Assembly: GCF_000208745.1 (NCBI RefSeq)
Contig: NC_030859.1
Coordinates: forward strand, 11,873,352-11,937,351
DNA length: 64,000 nt
Reading direction: 5' to 3'
Origin: Theobroma cacao
Taxonomy: Eukaryota; Streptophyta; Magnoliopsida; Malvales; Malvaceae
The notes beneath the pieces are model-generated. The model was not told the origin of the DNA and did not search any database. It saw only the letters and a program-made list of their open reading frames with translations. Each line of letters opens with the position of its first letter. The stretch's first letter is position 1. Shown here piece after piece: positions 36,047 through 45,413 of this stretch. Position numbers and translations under genes: made by a program.

Positions 36047-36370
36047 ATTGGTTCTAGAAATTTCTAAGGGTTTGAGTCGGTTTCAGAGGCAAACAGGAAG
36101 ATTTAGGTTTTTGTTTTTAGAGCAACAGGTTTCAAGGGAGAGGAAAAAAGAGGTAGTCAACAGTTATTACTCAGAAAAATTGCTCACCTTCCCTTAAGTA
36201 CTGCCCTACTTTTATTTCTTCATAATTTTAAATTTCCCTCTAAATTTTCTGGTATTTACCTTTGGTAGTATTTCTTCATTCTTTTTGCACCCGGTAGACC
36301 AAATTTTTACAACATTTTACTCTTTTTTCTCTAAACTGATTGAGTTTTATTATTTAATGTTGTCAGACCA

Positions 36371-36424
36371 CTCTTAGTTGACTAAGATTTCCTTAGTCAA
36401 CTAAGATTTCCTTAGTCGACTAAA
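36371..36424. repeat. Three palindromes CTTAGTYRACTAAG with 19-bp period
   Basis: CTTAGTTGACTAAG (36373-36386), CTTAGTCAACTAAG (36392-36405) and CTTAGTCGACTAAA (36411-36424), between RNase H and the third ORF. The same palindrome occurs in this element's LTRs and at the same place in the other SIRE-like copy (63476-63506). Confidence 0.8.
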
Positions 36425-36460
36425 TGCACTATGTTTTCTATGTGAGAGCCAAAGGTTTTC

Positions 36461-37092
36461 CTATAATTCCTTCATACAAATCATCCTTAAATTTCTTCTA
36501 ATTTCACAAAATTTATCTTCATTCAGAGGTTTGGTAAAAATGTCTGCCAATTGATGTAACGTGTTCACAAATTCTATCTTAATATCATTTTTCACTACAT
36601 GGTCTCTAATAAAATGATGTCTTATTTCAATGTGCTTTGTCCTAGAGTGCTGCATAGGGTTTTTTGATATATTGATTGCACTTGTGTTATCACAATATTT
36701 TGGTACATTATGCGTAATTATTCCATAGTCTTTTAATTGTTGCTTGATCCAAAGGATTTGTGCACAGCAACTACCTAATGATACATATTCAACCTCTACT
36801 GTAGATAATGCCACTGAGTTTTTCTTTTTGCTGGACCAAGACACAAGCATGCTTCCTAAAAATTGGCACGTTCCACTAGTGCTTTTCCTATCAGTTCTGC
36901 TCCCAGCAAAGTTAGCATCTGAATATCTAACTAAGCTAAGAGTTGAGTCTCTAGAGTACCATATTTCTAGTCCTTGAGTGTCTATGAGGTATCTAAAAAT
37001 TCTCTTAACAGTTGTTAAATGTGTTTCCTTAGGTTGTGACTGAAATCTAGCACACAAGCACACACTAAACTGAATATCTGGTCTACTTGTTG
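36461..37092 (-). pseudogene. Copia RNase H
   Basis: RVT_2-associated RNase H: RYSDANFAGSRTDRKSTSG (first Asp), SWSSKKKNSVALST, VEVEYVSL (Glu), YCDNTSAINISKNP (Asp), H.RTKHIEIRHHFIRD, QLADIFTKPL. The motifs are intact over 200 codons, but the frame is shifted relative to RT at about 37092-37063, so no fusion protein could be made. Confidence 0.9.
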
Positions 37093-38235
37093 TTAAGTAG
37101 AGAAGAGAGCTGACATAACTCTATAAAGCTTTTGACCTACATCCTTACCTTTTTCATCTAAGTTGAGTTTGGTGGATGGACTCATTGGTGTGGAAATTGA
37201 TTTCAACTTCAGCATATCAAATTTCTTGAACATATCATGTGTGTATCTTTCTTGGTTGATGAAGATTCCTTCCTCACTTTGTTTGATTTGAAGGCCACGA
37301 AAGTACCTCAACTCTCCCATCATGCTCATCTCAAATTCACCCTGCATTTCCTTAGCAAAGTTCTTGCATAAAGCCTCATTAGTTGCACGAAATACAATGT
37401 CATCCACATATATTTGCACAACAATTAAATCATTTAGATATCTCTTAATAAACAATGTAGTATCGATGCTACCTCTATCATACCCTTTTTCAACTAAAAA
37501 TTTTGAAAGCCTCTCATACCAAGTTCTTGGAGCTTGTTTCAATCCATACAAGGCTTTATGAAGTTTGAAAACATGATTAGATTTTTCAAAGTCTTCAAAA
37601 CTAGGTGGCTGTTCTACATGTACTTCCTTTTGAATTAATCCATTTAAGAATGCACTTTTTACATCCATTTGGAACAATTTAAAATTCATGAAACATGCAA
37701 AAGCTAGCAATAACCTTATGGCTTCAATCCTAGCAACGGGGGCAAAGGTTTCATCATAATCTATTCCTTCCTCTTGGTTGTATCCTTGTGCAACCAGCCT
37801 AGTTTTATTTCTAACTATATTTCCTTGCTCATCTATCTTATTTCTAAATACCCATTTTGTACCAACAATAGGGTGATTTGAAGGTCTAAGTACCAATGAC
37901 CATACACGACTCCTTGTGAATTGATCAAGTTCTTCTTGCATGGCCATTATCCAACTTTTCTCTTTTTCAGCTTCTTCAAAGTTTCTAGGTTCAATTTGAG
38001 ATGTAAAAGTTGAAAACTCACAAGTTTCTCTAGTTGCTTTCCTAGTTTTAACTCCTTGTGAAATGTCACCTATTATTTGGTCTTGTGGGTGATCTCTTAC
38101 AAATCTCCAACTCCTTAGTAGATCATCATGCTGATTTTCTGCTCTTTGCGGATTTACTAGAGGTGGAGTTTCATTTTCTCTTCTAAGTGAGCTTTCTTCA
38201 TTATTTTTATTGTTTTCTAAGCTCATTTCCTCCAT
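37093..38235 (-). pseudogene. Copia reverse transcriptase (RVT_2), long open part
   Basis: 380 codons open. Landmarks: EEAEKEKSWIMAMQEELDQF, PIVGTKWVFRNK, RLVAQGYNQEEGIDYDETFAPVAR split over adjacent blocks, FQMDVKSAFLNG (catalytic Asp), ALYGLKQAPRTWYERL, VQIYVDDIVF (catalytic YVDD), GELRYFRGLQI, RYTHDMFKKF, ISTPMSPSTKL. All RT catalytic residues are present. This is the best-preserved coding block in the window; the loss of function is upstream (integrase and protease frameshifts) and at its 3' end. Confidence 0.92.
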
Positions 38236-38384
38236 TTGTTTTTCTAGGACTTCTACATCATCATCATCATCATGAACTTCTTTTTGTAAAGCATTTGTCT
38301 CATCAAAAACTACATGGATTGATTCTTCAACGGATAAGGTCCTTTTGTTAAAAACCCTATAGGCCTTTGAGTTTAATGCATATC

Positions 38385-39292
38385 CTAAAATATTGCTTCA
38401 TCACTCTTTGCATCAAACTTCCTTAGAGGCTGTTTTCCATTGTTCAATACAAAGCACTTACAACCAAAACTCCTAAGGTGAGAAATATTTGGCTTCCTAC
38501 CTTTATAAAGTTCATATGGAGTCTTTGAAATCAAAGGTCTTATTGAGACTCTATTAAGAATATAAGCTGCTGCATTTACTGCCTCAGCCCAAAGATATTT
38601 AGGTAGGCTGTTCTCACATAGCATGGTCCTAGCCATTTCTTTTAAGGTTCAGTTTTTCCTCTCTACAACTCCATTATGCAAGGGTGTTCTTGGTGCAGAA
38701 AAATTGTGATCCAATCCCTTTTCATTGCAAAATTTTCAAACTCATCATTTTCAAATTCTCCTCCATGATCATTTCTTATGCTAACTATGGCTAGTCCTTT
38801 TTCATTTTCTACTTTCTTACAATGACTTAAGAATGCTTGAAGAGCATTATTCTTATGAGCAAGAAAATACACTCAACTATATCTAGAATAGTCATCAACT
38901 ATTACGAAGCCATAAGATTTTCCTCCTAAGCTAGTTGTGCTTATTGGACCAAATAGATCAATGTGTAACAATTCAAGAGGTCTACATGTTGACACTATCT
39001 TCTTAGTCTTAAAGGATGTTCTAACTTGTTTTCCTAGTTAGCAAGCATCACATATTCTGTCATTTTCAAATTGTAAATCTGGCAACCCAACTACTAAATT
39101 CTTTCTAATCAATTTTGACATAGTATGCAAACTTACATGTCTTAATCTTCTATGCCATAACCAGCTATCATTTTCAGCATTTGCAACAAGACATACTTCA
39201 CTATTTACTTCAAGATCTTCAAGAAAAATCACATACATATTATTCAATTTTTTTCCTATAAATAAGATTTTACTTGTACTCACATCTATCAC
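38385..39292 (-). pseudogene. Copia integrase, frameshifted
   Basis: Pre-integrase zinc region WLWHRRLRHVSLHTMSKL...ICDAC, then a stop at a Gln codon. The core follows: LLHIDLFGP (Asp), VDDYSRYS-stop-VYFLAHKN, RNDHGGEFEND (Asp). A frameshift lies just before the Glu-bearing NGVVERKN equivalent (38663-38700), then AEAVNAAAYILNRV, TPYELYKGRKPNISHLRSFGC. The zinc region and DDE core are recognisable but split over at least three frames. Confidence 0.88.
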
Positions 39293-39299
39293 TTCACAC

Positions 39300-40214
39300 T
39301 TGAATCAAAACATACTTTAAATCCTTTATCACATAATTGACAAATACTTAGTAAATTATGCTTTAAGCCTTTAACCAACAACACATGACTGATTTGAGTC
39401 TGGAAATTCTTACCAACCGTACCTATACCATGGATTTTACTTTTGACTCATCTCCAAAGGATACGGTTTCGCCCTTTCTCTTATCTAGCTGAGCAAACAG
39501 CATTTCATGTCCTGTCATGTGTTGTGAACAGCCACTATCCAAGTACCAAGGCTATTTTGTCTTGAGTTGAGCTCTAGAACATGCCTCCTTTAAGTCCAGC
39601 TCAACCTACAAAACAAAATTTTAGTTTTTCTTTATAGGTACCCATACTTTGATGGGTCCTTGAGTGTTAGTTGCAACAAAGGATCCCTTAAGAACCTAGA
39701 TTTTATTAACTTTCTGCACTATTCTTTTATTAAAACAATCATATGATAAATGACCATGTTTACCACAATTATAACATCTAGGTAATGTTTTAGCTGAATT
39801 TTTATTGTGGTATACATCTCTTTTTGAAGATTCATTTTTCAAACATTTAAGAGTTATGTTATCATCAAGAATTATTTACAAAGCTTTAGACTTGTTTTCC
39901 AGCTCTTGTTTTAAAACCTCAAAGTCTGTTTTTGAGTGTTCTAACTTAACTTGCAAAATATTTCTTTGCTCAAAAACAGAAGTAAATTCATTTTTGATTT
40001 GTTCCAAATCATTTTCATGTAATGCAACCTTTTTCTTTAATGATTTGTATTTTGAAAAAAGTTTTTCAAATTCATCATAAAAGTACTCATACTCATCTTG
40101 TAAATCATCATAAGAATTAATGCAGGGGGATTAGGATACCTCTGTTTCATCCTCTTGTGCCATTAAACAAATGTTTTCTCTTTCCTCAAATTTTTCATCA
40201 TTAGTTTCAGAGCT
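39300..40214 (-). pseudogene. Copia gag C-terminus and protease
   Basis: After the solo LTR, gag continues (SSSET.DE, ending near a stop at VS-stop-SPCINSYDDL). It then has a long coiled-coil-like stretch (YDEFEKLFSKYKSLKKK, LEHSKTDFE.L.QELENKS) and a second zinc knuckle CYNCGKHGHLSYDC (about 39735-39780). The protease starts YLDSGCSQHMTGHEMLFAQL (about 39500-39555) and loses frame soon after. The two halves of gag match the uninterrupted copy at 59661-61060. Confidence 0.8.
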
Positions 40215-40219
40215 TGATG
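40215..40219. repeat. Left target-site duplication TGATG of the inner solo LTR
   Basis: TGATG precedes TGTGATACCCC and is repeated at 42842-42846 after ...GTCATGACA. The uninterrupted copy (near 60690) reads TCGGACAGTGACACATCAAG, i.e. a single site. Confidence 0.85.
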
Positions 40220-41420
40220 TGTGATACCCCAACTTCTATAGGCTTGTAACTAAGTATAGATGTAATAATATAGCTAGGGGTAGTTTCGTCATTTTCTCTA
40301 ATGAGCTTTCAGAAGAAAGTTTTATGATATTTTAAGGCCTAAATAGGCATAAGACAGTATAAATGATGTGTGCTGATGAAAACACGAAGAAAACTAGAAG
40401 TTTCAACAATTTTCATAATAGGGGTAAAATGGTCATTTTTTACCTCGGGTTAAAATTTTAAGTTTTTATGAACCCGAGCATGTTTAGACCATTATGGATA
40501 TTGTCCCAGTGTTAAAAGAGCAAAAAGATTGCATAAAAGATTGGAGGAGAGTAAGTTAATTGGTGGAGGGGCATTTTCGTAATTTTAAAGGAAAGGATAA
40601 GATGGCCTACAAATATCTTGAAATTTCTAGCACTTTCTTGAATTTCCAGTAGCTGGTCTTCTTCTTCCCTTCTCTCCTCTCACGTTTCTTCAAAACTCCA
40701 TGGAAGCTTGATTTGAAGCTTGAGTGATTTTCTCTCTATAACTCTAGTTTTCACACCTTTGAACCCTTTTGACTAGAACCTTTGAATTCTTTCATCCTTT
40801 CACTTTAAAACCCTCCAAAAATCTGGTTTTCACACTTTAGAGAGAGAAAGAGAGAATTACACCATTTATTTAGCAGCAATTGGAAGGGAATTTGACTACA
40901 AAGGAGCCCTAGGGTAAGTGGTTAACTAAGCTCAATTTTTAGCTGCAGAAAATGGTTAGTAATTGGGATTTATGAGTTGTTTTATTGTTTAGTATGTTCA
41001 TTACTTTTCAGTGATTAAGATAGTGAATATAGATAGCCATTTAAAGTGGCAATTGAAAACTAGCTAAGAGATAACTTTTAGAGTTCATAGTGTGTAAATT
41101 AATCTATTGTTTATGTTAATGTGATCCTAGGTTTTTAAGGAAGCACCATCATTCCAATTGGATCATTAGGGGAATTTGAGTCAATTAAAAGTTCTACAAT
41201 CAATTGGTGAGTGGACTACCTTCAAAACTGATTTTGTGAATATGATGGATTTAACAAAGTGTTTGAATGATTTTATACAATTTTTCATGAAAATGAATGC
41301 CTTGGGAACAAGCTTTTGAGAAAAGGTTTATGTTATGAAATGTGATTATTATGGATTTCTATGTGGCTGCATTATGTTGATATACATATATGCTTGAGTA
41401 TAATGTTGTGTAATTATATT

Positions 41421-41549
41421 GACTCGGCTATGTGCGAGTAGGGAGTGCGCATAAGTCGAGGATGACCCGGTTATGTGCGAGTAGGGAGTGCGCATAACCC
41501 GGTGATGACCCAGCCATGTGCGAGTAGGGAGTGCGCATGAGCTGGTGAT
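41421..41549. repeat. Three tandem 43-bp hairpin units with covarying arms
   Basis: Units at 41421-41463, 41464-41506 and 41507-41549. Each reads arm-GAGTAGGGAGT-arm. Arms: CTCGGCTATGTGC/GCGCATAAGTCGAG, ACCCGGTTATGTGC/GCGCATAACCCGGT, ACCCAGCCATGTGC/GCGCATGAGCTGGT. The loop is unchanged, while both arms change together (TATG:CATA to CATG:CATG; CTCG:CGAG; AGC:GCT). Confidence 0.8.
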
Positions 41550-41617
41550 GATGATGATGGGATGGTGTGATGATGATGATGGGTATATATGTATATATAT
41601 ATATATATATATATGTG
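41550..41617. repeat. (GAT)n and (AT)n microsatellites
   Basis: GATGATGATGATGG, GATGATGATGATGG, then TATATATGTATATATATATATAT-type sequence ending TGTGTGT. Confidence 0.8.
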
Positions 41618-41780
41618 TGTTATAGGAAATTGATGGATAATGGTTTATGGTTGTAATGCATGTGAAACTTGACATGTTAAACCTTGAGAAATTGTTATGT
41701 GTTTCATATTGGTTTTGAACATTTCAAACAAGGTGGTTTTTCCTTTGGGAGAAGGGTAAATTTTGCATTGATGCCCTGTA

Positions 41781-42220
41781 TTTCGTTGCAGCGAGAAACT
41801 CTCGGGTTTTGAAAGGGTAGGCTGGACGAAAACTCACTGCAGCGAGGATGCATTTTCGCTGCAGCGAGAATGACACTGTAGCTTCTCGCTGTAGCGAAAC
41901 GCATTCTTGCTGCAACGAGAAACTTTTTGTTTTCTGGGTTGCAATTTCGCTGCAGCGAGAAACATTCTGTTTCTAGGTAGAAATTTTGCTACAGCGAGAT
42001 TGAATCTCGCTGCAGTGAAAAGCTTTCTGTTTTGGTCTCTTATCTTGTCCAATTGCTGCCTTATCTTTCACTTCTTTGATACCATATGGGAGCATGGACT
42101 TCCAACATTAAGGATTAAAAGAGTTAAGTTTAAAATGAGGAGGTTTAGTGAGAAACCCTCGTCCAGTTGAGAAACCCTCGTTCGGTTAATAACTAAATTC
42201 CAACGTCGCTGCAGCGGAAA
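41781..42220. repeat. Nine copies of the palindrome TCGCTGCAGCGA and variants
   Basis: TTTCGTTGCAGCGAGAAA (41781), CTCACTGCAGCGAGG (41832), TTTCGCTGCAGCGAGAA (41854), CTCGCTGTAGCGAAA (41885), CTTGCTGCAACGAGAAA (41906), TTTCGCTGCAGCGAGAAA (41945), TTTTGCTACAGCGAGA (41983), TCTCGCTGCAGTGAAAA (42005), CGTCGCTGCAGCGGAAA (42204). Spacing is irregular (about 20-190 bp). Confidence 0.8.
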
Positions 42221-42846
42221 GGCATTCTCGCTTGTGCAATATTAAAGCTTTCATTTTCCAAATAATTCGCTATGTATGGGTTCATGATTTTCAAATGATT
42301 AATCACTTAAGGGCTCTATAAGGGGTTTTATTAGGAATGAACCAAATTGCATTGTTTTGAAACTAGTGCATCATGATTTTAAATTTTCTTTTGTTGTTGC
42401 TTGTTCCTTTCCTTGTTCACTCACTGGGTTTATACTCACCATTTCAAATTCATGTTTTCAAATCACGAGGCAGTCGGTAACTAGGATGAGGTATCCTTGT
42501 AGACCTGTGTCCATCTTTTGGTAGGTGTCTCGGCATTCAGTAGCTGTACATTCATCCGAGTCCCTTCGCTGGAAGTCAAGTCTTCTTTTTTAGATGTATA
42601 GGCGAACCTAATGTACATATATTGGAATACATGTTGTAGACAATGTATGTATATAATAAATGAGAAATGTCAATACGAGTTGGCAATGTCTATTAGTATT
42701 TTGATCTTAAATTTTAAGAAAAATGACTTAGCAGTTTATGATGGAATGATGAACACATCGGAATATTAGGCTTGCTTGGGCTTAGTGGATACGTCCATTG
42801 GGCCCATGCGCTGGTCATGGCCCGAAATTTGGGTCATGACATGATG

Positions 42847-43882
42847 TGTCACTGTCTGACCATCCAATTGCCACCATTGCTTTCTTGGATTTCTTATTTC
42901 TCTTGGGAGTTTCATATTTCAACAATGGACACTCGGACTTGAAGTGACCAGGTTTCTTGCATTCGTAGCAGATGAGCTCCTCCTTTTTGTTGGAGTCAAT
43001 TTTGTTTCTGTTTTTCCATGAGGCACCTTGGTCTTTCCTGAAACCTCTTCTAGTTAGCCTTCGGTTTCTTCTGCTCATTAGCTTTATGAATTTTCTTGCA
43101 ACTAGAGCTAATTCTTCATCATCATCACAGGAAAACTCTTTCAGCTCTTTTTCAAGGATGCTGGCTTTAAGTGCAATACTCTTTTTCTTTTCCTTTACTT
43201 CCTTTCGGTCTTCTTCTTCTTCTTCCTTAAGCTTCAGCTCATGAGTAAAAAGAGAACAGTAAATCTCATCAAGTGTGATGATGTTCAGATCTTTAGCCTC
43301 TCTAATGGCAGTCACTTTAGGCATCCAATTTTTTGGTAGACTCTTAAGCAGTCTCTTAACTAATTCATGTTCAGGGATAGGCATGCCTAGTTGACTCAAT
43401 TTATTTGTGATGTTTATAAACCTATCAAACATGCTGATGATGTTTTCACCAGGCTCCATTTTGGACATTTCATAACTATGTGTTAAGAGAGCAATTTTGG
43501 ACTCTTTTACTTGAGAAGTCCCTTCCTGGATCATTCTAAGTTTTTCCCACACTTGTTTAGCTGTTGTACAGCTTGAGACTTTGTTAAATTCAGTGGGGTT
43601 TAATGCACAATGCAATGTGTTGATAGCCTTAAAGTTTATTTGGACTTTCTTAGTTTTAGCCTTAGTCCATTCAAACTTTGGCTTGGGCATCAACTCATTT
43701 GTCACTACATTCACGGTTAAGGGCATAAAGGGTCCATCAATTATGACGTCCCACATTTCATAGTCTATAGCTCTAATATAGATTGACATTCTTGTGCTCC
43801 AATAAGGGTAATTAGAGCCATCAAACAGAGGTAGTCTGTTTGTTCATTGTCCCTCAGCAACTATGGTTTTTTGTTGAGCCAT
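42847..43882 (-). pseudogene. Copia gag, N-terminal part
   Basis: Starts ATG 43882 (MAQQKTIVAEGQ), with a TGA at codon 14 where the other copy has Ser, then PLFDGSNYPYWSTRMSIYIR and LMPKPKFEW, the N-terminal block of copia gags. The UBN2-type capsid follows: NKVSSCTTAKQVWEKLRMIQ, ESKIALLTHSYEMSKMEPGE, FDRFINITNKLSQLG, RLLKSLPKNWMPKVTAIREA. A Lys/Glu-rich linker then leads to the first zinc knuckle, CYECKKPGHFKSEC. Apart from the early TGA the 324-codon frame is open. It is cut by the solo LTR just after WSDSDTS. Confidence 0.88.
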
Positions 43883-43926
43883 TTGGATCCTCCTGAAGGA
43901 TGTTAAGCCTTAAAAACAGGGAACTA

Positions 43927-43938
43927 GCTCTAATACCA
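43927..43938 (-). promoter_or_regulatory. Primer binding site of the SIRE-like element (tRNA-iMet)
   Basis: TGGTATTAGAGC on the minus strand, two bases after the 5' LTR; one difference from TGGTATCAGAGC, which the second copy keeps at 59605. Confidence 0.9.
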
Positions 43939-43940
43939 AT

Positions 43941-45014
43941 TGTTGATCCTGATAATATGTGCTAGAGGGGGGTGAATAGCACAATTTGGCTCTTCACAAT
44001 ATTGGAAACTAATTTTCAGAACTTAAGAAAATAAAAACAGAGTATAAGATGCACAACAATTTAGAGTGGTTCGGTCCAAGACCTACATCCACTACCTTGA
44101 TTATTCAACCACGGATTTTCTCATAAATCCACTAAGAACTGGTAAAATTCACAAGCTTTCACCAAGCTTTACAATGGCTTTTATAAGGCTCAGCCAAAAC
44201 CTTTTACACTAGTTTTTCACGGGCTTAACTAAAACACAAAGTGGTTTTCCAACGCTCAACCACAACCTTCAACAATCAAGCTATCCCAAGCTTGAACAAC
44301 CCCTTAGAGTGACTCCCTGACTCTAAGAATACACGAGAAATAGTAAAAGAAGGTACCTATGATCATTGGTTGATCTGAGTGGTACAAGATTCACTGCTAA
44401 ATACAAATGCAAGGAGTAAGCGTTTAAGTGCAAACAAATGCAGTGAAGCTTTTCTGGTTTTTCAACTTTCTATAGCTCAAATCTCTTTCAAGGCTTCTAA
44501 AACCTTGTTTCTAATTGTTAGAAGACCTTTTTATACTTAGAGATGCAACTCTGATGGCAGTTTGGCAGCTTATGGCCTTTGGAAATAGTTGAGGATGAGT
44601 TCTAGCTGTTAATCTGTCTTGTAGTGCTCTGGTTCAAATTGCAGACAAAGAGCTCTTAGTCGACTAACTTGGTCGATTAAGTTGGTTTTGTTTCTGGTTT
44701 GTTGATCTTGGCAGAGAGCACTTAGTCGACTGACTTGATCGACTAAGTTGGTTCTGTTTCTTAAACTCTTCAGCCCGCCATTCCTCCAATTTTGAAACTT
44801 GGTCAACCAATATTCTTCCTTGTTTCACCAATAAGCTTCCTCCTTGTTAGATAGTTACATCTTGTTATTTTTATTCCTCTTTTTCTTTTGATATACTCTT
44901 TGAAAGATTGATTTATTAATTTCATACATTAATTTTCCTGCACACTGAAGTAAAGATATTAGACAGACATAAATGGAAATGTTTTATTATCATTAAAAAC
45001 TAATGGAGCCAACA
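43941..45014 (-). repeat. 5' LTR of the SIRE-like element
   Basis: 1074 bp, TGTTGGCTCC (45014) to ...AGGATCAACA (43941). A perfect 12-bp palindrome TTAGTCGACTAA lies at 44656-44667, with related copies at 44670-44683, 44721-44734 and 44737-44748. Confidence 0.92.
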
Positions 45015-45413
45015 ACTTCCAAAAAGGGACTTGGGTGTGTTCTTATGCAAGATGATAAGGTGATTGCTTATTCTTCTAGGTAGTTGAAACCTTGTGAGGA
45101 GAATTATCCTACTCATGATTTGGAGTTGACAGTAGTGGTTTTCGCCTTAAAGATTTGGTGACATTGTTTGTATGGTGAGTCTTGTGAGGTCTTTACAGAT
45201 CATAAAAGTTTAAAGTATCTTTTCACACAAAAGGAGTTGAATATGCGACAGAAAAGATGGTTAAAATTGTTGAAAGATTATGACTTGACCATCAATTATC
45301 ACTCAAGTAAGGCGAATAGAGTTGCTAATGCTCTAAGTTGAAAGACTTCTGGGAACATGGCTGCGATGATTACTTCCCAAAAATAGATTTTGGAGGACTT
45401 GCAGAGGATGGAT
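45015..45413 (+). pseudogene. Gypsy RNase H, continuation
   Basis: Resumes exactly where 32265 stopped, now in frame 3: SKKGLGCVLMQDDKVIAYSSR, stop, LKPCEENYPTHDLELTVVVFALKIW, stop, [49 protein letters not shown]. Catalytic positions (D in YSDAS before the insertion, E in DLELTV, D in FTDHK) are present. Stops at 45081, 45159, 45339 and 45384 fit C-to-T changes of CAG or CGA codons. Confidence 0.88.

Larger units (their letters stand above)
40220..42841 (+). mobile_element. Solo LTR (gypsy type, 2.6 kb) inside the copia gag
   Basis: 2622 bp, TGTGATACCCC...GGTCATGACA, flanked by TGATG. TTCACTCACTGGGTTTATACTCACC near 42415-42440 is the 3'-end motif, so it is plus-oriented. It holds a three-unit hairpin array (41421-41549), GAT and AT microsatellites, and nine copies of a CGCTGCAGCG palindrome (41781-42220). 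No coding region recognised; small open frames over the repeats (41704-42170) are by-products of the repeats. Confidence 0.85.
32266..45014 (-). mobile_element. SIRE-like Ty1/copia element with a third ORF, minus strand
   Basis: 12.7 kb including a 2.6-kb solo LTR insertion. Minus-strand order: 5' LTR (45014-43941), iMet primer site, gag with two zinc knuckles, protease, integrase, RT, RNase H, a long third ORF (36046-34150), polypurine tract, 3' LTR (33337-32266). LTR length of about 1.07 kb, sequence of the GAG-pre-integrase region and the extra ORF all point to the SIRE (Sirevirus) lineage. LTR divergence is roughly 6% over the first 310 bp by eye. It sits inside the RNase H of the gypsy element. 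Confidence 0.9.

Noticed and set aside
41704..42170. Overlapping small frames with repeated CS/AA-rich words
   Set aside because: They are translations of the CGCTGCAGCG palindromes in several frames, not proteins.
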